From NCBI GenBank assembly GCA_003599345.1, contig QZJP01000052.1, positions 1 to 32,073 of the forward strand: a DNA stretch of 32,073 nt, read 5' to 3'. The notes beneath the pieces were generated by a model. That model searched no databases, was not told the origin of the DNA, and saw only the letters and a list, made by a program, of their open reading frames with translations. A program made the translations under genes and the position numbers. Shown one piece after another: positions 26,822 through 32,073 of this stretch. Position 1 is the first letter of the stretch. Each line of letters begins with the position of its first letter. Source of the stretch: Bacillota bacterium. GTDB taxonomy: Bacteria > Bacillota > Sulfobacillia > UBA995 > UBA9673.

Positions 26822-26851
26822 AAAATATCACCCCGCCGAGGCCCGTGTCAA
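26822..26851 (-). promoter_or_regulatory. Sigma-A-type promoter of the hrcA operon
   Basis: On the minus strand a perfect -35 box TTGACA (26851-26846), an 18-nt spacer and TATTTT (26827-26822) as -10. TGATATT just before allows a 17-nt alternative. CIRCE begins 11 nt further on, the classic arrangement for HrcA repression. Confidence 0.8.
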
Positions 26852-26895
26852 GGAGAGCCGCCCGTGGAAGAGGGTGGTAGCAGGACGTTCTGTTC

Positions 26896-28122
26896 CTAGT
26901 CCAGCCCGCCCGCCAGTATCTGGGCCAGAACCTCGCCGACGGCGTGAGTAGAAGCGAACACTTCTTCGAGGGTGTTCGCCTGGCCTCCGATTTCGAGAAG
27001 GATGGTCCGCGCCATGACGTGCTGGTTGTAGCGCTCGTCGCGGACCAGGATGCCGCGCGACAGCCCGGGGTAGCTCTGCTCCATCACGGCGACGAGACGC
27101 CTGGCGAAGTCGTAGTTGTCTTCCCAATGGGGGTTGTCGAGGAGCTGGTCGGTCCCGACGATGACGTAGATTGAGGCCATCGAGACGCCGTTAGTGACCA
27201 CCGTCGTCTTCTCCCGCGGAGGAGCGTCCCTGTGGAGGTCGAGCAGGATCGACACAGTCGGATAGTTCCGCAGGAGGGCGGTCATGGACTCGAGCGAGCG
27301 TTCGTAGGCCCCCAGACGGAACCCGTCGCGCTCCAGATCGTGGAACCTCCTACATTGGACGACCGTCACACCGTGGGTGGTAGCCAGGTACCGTCCCAGT
27401 TCCTCCCCCACGCGAAGCATGTTGACGGAGGAATCCGTTGAAAAGGCTTCCAAGGTAGAGGTGTCGACGGCCGGGTCGGCGGCCTGCGCCAGGGCGGTCA
27501 CCACCGGCAAGTAGCTTTCGGAAGTGTGCGTGTGGACGATAGCGATGACGGGATCGCCGGACCCGAAGATGCGGAACTGACCGCCGGCCTCGTCCATCAC
27601 CGAATCTTCACCGGGCACGCCCATCCAGGCCGGAGGCCGGCTCCCGGCGCCGGGTTGACCGGGATTGAGGCCGCCGCCCGTAACGGCGGAAGGTTGCCCT
27701 CCGTCCCCGGCACGGGCGGTAGGCGTACCGGTCGTCGCCCGCCAGCCCGAAGCGAGGATCTCGCCGGCGTAGGAACTCCTGGCCAGGGGCAAGTTGGCGG
27801 TCAGGAACGACGTCGGCTGCCCGAGGGAGACCCCGGTCAGAATCTCGAACACCCAAGCGACCAGGCCACCCTCACGCCCTTGACCGGCCGCGGCGTCGGG
27901 CGGTTCAGCGACACCGGTCGCGAGTTGCGCGCCGAGCAGGGGGACGCCCAGACGAAGGAACAAGCGGCAGTTCTGGTCCGTGAGGACCTTCTCAGCCAGA
28001 CCCCCGTCCCCGAGCAGGCCCGCTCCCGGGAGCACGGACCCCAAGGTCAACGCGGCCGCGAGACCCACCGCCACCCACCCGTAGGTGAAACCCTGCTGAG
28101 GCCTGCGCCTCGGGAGACTCAT
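26896..28122 (-). CDS. spoIIP: Stage II sporulation protein P (SpoIIP)
   Basis: Peptidoglycan amidase/endopeptidase that, with SpoIID and SpoIIM, drives membrane migration during engulfment of the forespore. From ATG 28122 it is 408 aa with one N-terminal membrane anchor (about 14-36). The catalytic domain shows IVHTHTSESYLP with H197, H199 and E202, LLDLHRDA with H297, and NQHVMARTILLEIGGQANTLEE near the end, all SpoIIP hallmarks. A Gly/Pro-rich linker (about 130-175) separates anchor and domain. The ribosome binding site at 28122 is weak, and the frame is open to 28263, so the start is not certain. It lies immediately upstream of hrcA on the same strand. Confidence 0.93.
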   Translation of the reverse strand: MSLPRRRPQQGFTYGWVAVGLAAALTLGSVLPGAGLLGDGGLAEKVLTDQNCRLFLRLGVPLLGAQLATGVAEPPDAAAGQGREGGLVAWVFEILTGVSLGQPTSFLTANLPLARSSYAGEILASGWRATTGTPTARAGDGGQPSAVTGGGLNPGQPGAGSRPPAWMGVPGEDSVMDEAGGQFRIFGSGDPVIAIVHTHTSESYLPVVTALAQAADPAVDTSTLEAFSTDSSVNMLRVGEELGRYLATTHGVTVVQCRRFHDLERDGFRLGAYERSLESMTALLRNYPTVSILLDLHRDAPPREKTTVVTNGVSMASIYVIVGTDQLLDNPHWEDNYDFARRLVAVMEQSYPGLSRGILVRDERYNQHVMARTILLEIGGQANTLEEVFASTHAVGEVLAQILAGGLD

Positions 28123-28212
28123 TCGCCGGCCCGCCGCCCTCTCCGCCGGACGACCTTCCGGTCGCCGGTCGTTGACAGGTATATGCCGGATGTCTCCCTT
28201 TGTAGATAACGA

Positions 28213-28237
28213 GGCCCCCATCCTCAGGACGGGGGCC
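28213..28237. terminator. Hairpin between the holin-like gene and spoIIP
   Basis: GGCCCCC (28213-28219) and GGGGGCC (28231-28237) pair perfectly. Inside, TCC and GGA can add three pairs after one mismatch, leaving a TCA loop. On the minus strand it follows the holin-like gene by about 100 nt and is followed by TCGTTATCTAC, too few T for a firm terminator call. Confidence 0.45.
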
Positions 28238-28333
28238 CCAAGTCGACCGGTCAAAGGGGCCACAAAGAGCAGCCATTCGTGGCCGGGCCGGCCGACACCT
28301 CACCCCGGCCTCGTGCGGCGGTACCCGCGCGAA

Positions 28334-28675
28334 CTACCTCAGTTCAGTCGGAACGATGGCATCGATGATGCCGATAACCAGGGACGCAAGCAGAGCTCCG
28401 AGGATGGTTACGCGCATCGTTGGGACGAAGAACTGGGCTGCGTAGATGACCACGGCGGCGGTGATGAATCCGACCACTCCGCGGCTCTGGGGTGATATCC
28501 GTTCTCCCAGGATCGCCTCCACGATGTAGCCGATCGCAGCGATGGCCACCGCGGCGATGAGGGCGTTCACGAAACCGGCCACACTGAACCCGGGCAGGAC
28601 CGCCCCGAGAAACAGCAGCACGAGAGCGGATACCACAAAGCGGACCACCACTCCGAGCCAGGAAGAGCCTCGCAC
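28334..28675 (-). CDS. Phage holin family 4 superfamily (YvlD-like) membrane protein
   Basis: A small membrane protein, 113 aa from GTG 28675, with about four hydrophobic spans: VVRFVVSALVLLFLGAVLPG, a VNALIAAVAIAAIGYIV segment, GFITAAVVIYAAQFFVP and ILGALLASLVIGIIDAIVP. The pattern fits the Phage_holin_4_2/YvlD family, which is common in bacterial chromosomes and not a sign of prophage. GTG 28675 is 8 nt behind GGGAGG; GTG 28684 overlaps that site. It sits upstream of spoIIP on the same strand. Function unknown. Confidence 0.8.
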   Translation of the reverse strand: MRGSSWLGVVVRFVVSALVLLFLGAVLPGFSVAGFVNALIAAVAIAAIGYIVEAILGERISPQSRGVVGFITAAVVIYAAQFFVPTMRVTILGALLASLVIGIIDAIVPTELR

Positions 28676-28855
28676 AGGCGTCACCTCCCATCCTACTTGC
28701 CAACCTCATGTGAACTAGGGCTTTTGTAGAATGCCCTTGACTCCGACCCTTATGCTGCTCCCCGGTAACCCCGCGCCGCCACCGCTTCTAACGAGGAGAA
28801 ATGACCTCCGTGGGGGAAGATTATGCCGGGAACGTCCTGGAAAGGGAGGTAGTCC

Positions 28856-29146
28856 ATGGCCAACACAAAATCGGCCGAGAAGCGTGCCAGAGCGGCCCGG
28901 CACGCCCGGCAGCGGAACGTATCCGTGAAGTCGAGCTTCCGCACGCTGACCAAGCGGTTTGACGAGCTGCTCGACCAGGATCCGGCGCAGGCGGAAAGGA
29001 TGCTCCCGAGCGTCCTCTCGGCCCTCGACCAGGCCGCCGGACGGGGCGTCATCCACGCCAACACCGCCGCCCGGCGGAAGTCACGGCTAGCGGCGCGGCT
29101 CAGGGCCCGTCTGGCCGAGGGCACGACCGAGAACGGAGGCTCATAA
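28856..29146 (+). CDS. rpsT: 30S ribosomal protein S20
   Basis: Binds 16S rRNA early in 30S assembly. The 96-aa basic protein begins MANTKSAEKRARAARHARQR and includes RGVIHANTAARRKSRLAARL, both diagnostic for S20. AGGGAGGT lies 6 nt before the ATG. It is the only plus-strand gene in this block, standing between minus-strand neighbours, as rpsT often does in Firmicutes next to holA. The 171-nt upstream gap holds no promoter I can name with confidence; TGTAGAAT near 28726 is a possible extended -10. Confidence 0.97.
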   Translation: MANTKSAEKRARAARHARQRNVSVKSSFRTLTKRFDELLDQDPAQAERMLPSVLSALDQAAGRGVIHANTAARRKSRLAARLRARLAEGTTENGGS

Positions 29147-29163
29147 CGACCCCGCGCGCACCG

Positions 29164-30351
29164 TCAGATGTCGATGACCTTAGGCTCGATGTCCGTCGCG
29201 GACAGCAGCCGGTTCCCGGTCTCGGTCACGAGTAGGGGCCGTTCCAGGCGGAAGCCACCCACGCCCGGCCGGTTGCATACGATGGCGATCTCCTGGACGT
29301 AACCCGGCTCGAGGATGTAGTCGGGCTGGGTGTTGTTGGCTATAGGGAACTGCATGACGCACGGGTACCACTCGTGGCCGAAATGACCGATGCCGTGGCC
29401 GTAGCCGGGCAGAACCCACTCGCTCCACCCGTGTTCGCCCACGAAGGAGGCCACCGCCTGAGCCACCTCCCCTAGGCTCCGCCCCGGCTGCATCTCGGCG
29501 ACGAGGTAGTTCGAGGTGTGGGTGTAGGCTTCGATGACCTCGCTCAGTTCTCCCGACGGTTCGCCCAGGACGTAGTTGTGGGCCACATCGCCCAGCATGA
29601 GCCCGTACATGGCGTGAAGGTCGACCAGGACAGGCTCGCCTCTCTGGACGCGCTTGCCCGTGGCGGGGGTGCAGCCCCCCAGAGGGTAGGCGGTGCGGTA
29701 TCCGCTGGCGACCTCCTGGCCGCCGGTGAAGCTCCAGCCGAACTCACTGCCGGCCTCGCGCATGACACCCTCGGCTATGGCGGCAATCTCCTGCTCGGTG
29801 ATGCCGACGTGAAGGTTCTCGGCCACCGCCTCTTGAGCCATGTCGCAGATGGCGGCGGCCTGCTGGAGCAGGGCTATCTCGCCGGGTTCCTTGATCAACG
29901 TAGCCCGTTCAATAACGTCATTGGCGTTGACCAGTTTGGCCTTTGGCAGCAGAGCCCTCAGGCTCTCGTGCTCTTCGAGGGTGATGAAGCCGTCCGGCAG
30001 GTACGCGCTCGACCCGCTCTCGATGCCCACCGTTCCTTCCGCGCAGCCCTTCTCCCTGACGGCCTGCGCCACCACGTCCATCAGCATCATTCCGGGACCG
30101 CCGTACATGACCACGTCGGTCAGCCAGCTCTCTTGTGCCAGCCTCCCGTAGTCGAGGAGGAGGGTGACGAGCCTGACGTTCTCGACCCCGCCCTCGGCGG
30201 GAACAACGACCGCGCTCCGCCAGGGCACGAAGCCCCCCGAGATGTGCGTGACGGTGTTGAGCCGGGTGCCCACGAGGACGTCGACGCCTCTCTCGCGCAG
30301 CCTAGCCTGGAAGCCCTCGATTCTCTTGCGGTAGTCTAAGTGGACCTGCAT
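29164..30351 (-). CDS. M24 (pita-bread fold) peptidase-like protein
   Basis: A 395-aa protein of the Xaa-Pro aminopeptidase/prolidase/creatinase superfamily. An N-terminal creatinase-type domain (1-150) precedes the pita-bread domain. Metal ligands present: D244 and D255 (VLVDLHAMYGLMLGDVAHN), H319 (YGHGIGHFGHEW) and the final E370 (GGFRLER). The fourth expected ligand, Glu in the GMVFTIEP motif, aligns with A356 in GYVQEIAI; E354 is two residues off. So it may have altered metal binding or a non-peptidase reaction, as some family members do (creatinase, ectoine hydrolase). ATG 30351 follows AAGGGG. It lies convergent to rpsT and downstream of holA, where Firmicutes usually have no gene. Confidence 0.82.
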   Translation of the reverse strand: MQVHLDYRKRIEGFQARLRERGVDVLVGTRLNTVTHISGGFVPWRSAVVVPAEGGVENVRLVTLLLDYGRLAQESWLTDVVMYGGPGMMLMDVVAQAVREKGCAEGTVGIESGSSAYLPDGFITLEEHESLRALLPKAKLVNANDVIERATLIKEPGEIALLQQAAAICDMAQEAVAENLHVGITEQEIAAIAEGVMREAGSEFGWSFTGGQEVASGYRTAYPLGGCTPATGKRVQRGEPVLVDLHAMYGLMLGDVAHNYVLGEPSGELSEVIEAYTHTSNYLVAEMQPGRSLGEVAQAVASFVGEHGWSEWVLPGYGHGIGHFGHEWYPCVMQFPIANNTQPDYILEPGYVQEIAIVCNRPGVGGFRLERPLLVTETGNRLLSATDIEPKVIDI

Positions 30352-30441
30352 CTCATACCCCTTCCCCGCGTGGAGTTAGACGGGTTCGCGACGTGCCTGC
30401 GGGCGAATAGCTTAGGCGTTCCCTTCACCCACTCCTGCCAC

Positions 30442-31644
30442 TCAGGCGGTGGGCGTGGCGGCGGCGTGCAGGATGAACAGCTCCAGGGCGGTCGCGGGAT
30501 CCTGGCGGCCCGTCTTCACGTCCAGGTCGATGCGGGCGAGCGCACGCATCATGTCGACCAGCTGCTCACGGCCGTAGCTGCGAGCCTGGGCCAGGTAGTT
30601 GCGGACAACCCACGTGGGAAGCCGGAGGCGTGCTTCGATGTCCCGCACCGGCGCACCCTCGGCGAGCATCTCTCGCGTGAGGAGCACCAGGCGGACCTGC
30701 CTCGTGACCATGGCCAGAAGGCGCAAGGGCGGTTCGCCTTGTTCGACAAGCCGGCGCAATGACATGACCGCCGCGTGGGATCGGCGGCTCCCGATGTGGT
30801 CGACCATCTCGAACACTGACGCCTCGGCTGACGGGGTAGCCGCGGCTATGACGTCTTCGGTGGTCACGCGGGGCCTGTCCGGGTCCCCGTCGCCCGGCCC
30901 GGCTACGTAGCTCAGAAGTTTCTTGATCTCCTGCTCCAGGACGGCCAGGCTGGTACCGGACCGCATGACCAGGGCCTGCGACGCGGCGTGGTCCATCACC
31001 CCGCCCAGCTCGGCGGCGATTCTCCGTACCCAGACCTCGGCCGTCTTCGGGGTCGCCTCGAGACACCGGATGACGTCGGCAGGGGGCTTGAGCTTCGCCG
31101 CGGCCTTGATGAGAGCGCTGGTCGCGGGTAGGTCCACGCTCAGCGTCATGACGAGCCTGGTTCCGGCGGGAATCTCTTCGAGGAGGGCCATCCAGGGTTC
31201 GAGTCTCTGCCCCGGCGGAAGGGGCGTCCCGGAGTCGGCCCGCGTGTCACTGTCTTCGCCGGCACCGCCGGGCGAGCCCGTGAACCTCTCGCCGTCGGCC
31301 TCGGCCGCGGCCCGGCCGGCATCCTCGTCCCCCCTGTTCTCGCCCCTCGACCCGTCACCCCGCGACTGCACGATATCCTCGGGGTCGCGCACGACGACCA
31401 GGCGGCACGCGGCCATCATGGGTGGGGTGAGCGCGGCGCCCCGGACAGCGCCGGGCGTGGCTCCCTGGTGTTCAAAGAAGGCGTAGTTGAAAGCTTCCGT
31501 GGAAGGCTCCACGGTGCGGGCCTTGATGGCTCGGACGAGGCGCGAGTGGTAGTAGGACTCGGTCCCGTAGATGAGGTAGACCCGGGCCAGAGGCTCCGAA
31601 TCGGGCCGCTCCAGGTCGTCGAGTGCCGCCTCAGCGCTACGCAA
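30442..31644 (-). CDS. holA: DNA polymerase III subunit delta
   Basis: Clamp-loader subunit that opens the beta sliding clamp. The 400-aa protein has the N-terminal VYLIYGTESYYHSRLVRAIK, a mid-region LSVDLPATSALIKAAAKL and the C-terminal helical part with EQEIKKLLSYVAG, VFEMVDHIGSR and LLAMVTRQVRLVLL, all typical of HolA. It is longer than the usual ~340 aa because of a hydrophilic Gly/Asp/Arg-rich insert at about 91-146. I start at TTG 31644, 6 nt behind GGGAGGAA; the frame opens at 31689 without a good ribosome binding site. The comEC end lies 109 nt upstream, the standard Firmicutes order. Confidence 0.9.
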   Translation of the reverse strand: MRSAEAALDDLERPDSEPLARVYLIYGTESYYHSRLVRAIKARTVEPSTEAFNYAFFEHQGATPGAVRGAALTPPMMAACRLVVVRDPEDIVQSRGDGSRGENRGDEDAGRAAAEADGERFTGSPGGAGEDSDTRADSGTPLPPGQRLEPWMALLEEIPAGTRLVMTLSVDLPATSALIKAAAKLKPPADVIRCLEATPKTAEVWVRRIAAELGGVMDHAASQALVMRSGTSLAVLEQEIKKLLSYVAGPGDGDPDRPRVTTEDVIAAATPSAEASVFEMVDHIGSRRSHAAVMSLRRLVEQGEPPLRLLAMVTRQVRLVLLTREMLAEGAPVRDIEARLRLPTWVVRNYLAQARSYGREQLVDMMRALARIDLDVKTGRQDPATALELFILHAAATPTA

Positions 31645-31753
31645 CGGGGTTCCTCCCTCAGGCAGAGCCTGCCGGCACCTCGCCGGCACCCGCCCGCCGG
31701 GCTATCCCGAGTTCTACGGCCGACCCACCCTTACCTGTGCGCCGGTGCCGAGT

Positions 31754-32073
31754 TCAGCCGGCCGGACCCGACCCTCTGGCCGCCGGTGCGCCGGCTGGGG
31801 TCACGATGAGGAGGATTCTCTTCCCGGAGAGAAAGGTCCGGACGGCCACCTCCCGCCCGGCCACGGTCACGGTCACGGCTCCGTCCTCATCGGTGGTGAA
31901 CACCAGGGCGCCCGACGCGGCAAGGCGGCCGACGGTGCCCGGCGATGGGTGCCCGAAGCTGTTCGGCCCCACGCTGACGACGCACACGGCCGGTCGGACC
32001 CGGCTCAGGAACCTACCGCTCGTGGAGTAGGCGCTCCCGTGGTGGCTGACCTTCAGGACCGTGGCGGTCAGGA
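31754..32073 (-). CDS. comEC: ComEC/Rec2 DNA-uptake protein, C-terminal fragment
   Basis: Only the last ~106 residues lie in the window; the gene runs off the right edge. The visible part is the metallo-beta-lactamase-like domain of ComEC, with VLKVSHHGSAYSTS, a VCVVSVGPNSFGHPSPGT segment and a terminal strand region GAVTVTV. ComEC forms the membrane channel for single-stranded DNA in natural transformation, and this domain is proposed to degrade the other strand. Its place upstream of holA matches the Firmicutes gene order and supports the call. Confidence 0.88.
   Translation of the reverse strand, partial: LTATVLKVSHHGSAYSTSGRFLSRVRPAVCVVSVGPNSFGHPSPGTVGRLAASGALVFTTDEDGAVTVTVAGREVAVRTFLSGKRILLIVTPAGAPAARGSGPAG

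Noticed and set aside
28150-28210. Possible sporulation sigma promoter for spoIIP (GTTATCT ... CATATAC on the minus strand)
   Set aside because: Neither element matches the sigma-E, sigma-F or sigma-G consensus well and the spacing is off.
28334-28675. Holin-like protein as evidence of prophage
   Set aside because: The YvlD/holin-4 superfamily is common in chromosomes, and no other phage gene is nearby.
28801-28856. A possible upstream short ORF before rpsT starting at ATG 28801
   Set aside because: GAGGAG is only 2 nt from the ATG, too close for a good start, and the frame runs out of phase into rpsT without a recognisable product.
29518-30339. A 273-codon plus-strand open frame
   Set aside because: It is antisense to the M24 gene and shows no motif; a GC-rich shadow frame.
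31659-31671. Small inverted repeat CAGGC-AGA-GCCTG before holA
   Set aside because: Five-base arms occur by chance often in GC-rich DNA. It only abuts the ribosome binding site and has no further support.

Overview
The window is a stretch of GC-rich bacterial chromosome. I infer a deep-branching, probably thermophilic member of the Bacillota (Firmicutes). Reasons: a SpoIIP sporulation protein, HrcA with a perfect CIRCE operator, the comEC–holA–rpsT–spoIIP–hrcA–dnaJ–mtaB gene order typical of Firmicutes, strong GGAGG-type ribosome binding sites, frequent GTG/TTG starts, and an archaeal-type chaperonin of the kind reported in Carboxydothermus-like Firmicutes. I see no tRNA, rRNA, CRISPR array, transposase or phage module.

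Layout. (1) 258-2025, minus: an ECF sigma factor and its membrane anti-sigma factor, divergent from an orphan Hcp-like (T6SS tube family) gene at 2078-2710. (2) 2738-7467, plus: SCP2-domain protein, CaiB/racemase-type CoA-transferase, thiolase, and a single-chain (alpha+beta fused) CoA-transferase of the glutaconate/IpdAB family; this looks like an acyl-CoA (possibly sterol- or ring-derived) degradation operon. (3) 7599-16205, plus: beta-propeller lipoprotein, B12-binding-type radical SAM protein, S9 prolyl oligopeptidase, divergent M1-like peptidase, Nudix hydrolase. (4) 16291-17685, minus: mtaB tRNA methylthiotransferase, then a gene-free stretch of about 470 nt containing a strong hairpin and a dense G-run cluster. 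(5) 18157-21103, minus: saccharopine-dehydrogenase-like oxidoreductase, a second SCP2-domain protein and an APC amino-acid permease, tightly overlapped. (6) 21365-26757, minus: hrcA, archaeal-type chaperonin, nucleotidyltransferase-like protein, dnaJ, DinB-like protein, preceded by a sigma-A-like promoter and a perfect CIRCE. (7) 26896-32073: spoIIP, a holin-4-like membrane protein, rpsT (plus strand), an M24 peptidase-like protein, holA and the 3' end of comEC.

The most notable point is region 6. The conserved Firmicutes order hrcA-grpE-dnaK-dnaJ is kept at both ends, but grpE and dnaK are absent and an archaeal-type (group II/III) chaperonin plus a degenerate nucleotidyltransferase-fold protein occupy their place, under HrcA/CIRCE control. 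A terminator-like hairpin between hrcA and the chaperonin could set their relative expression.
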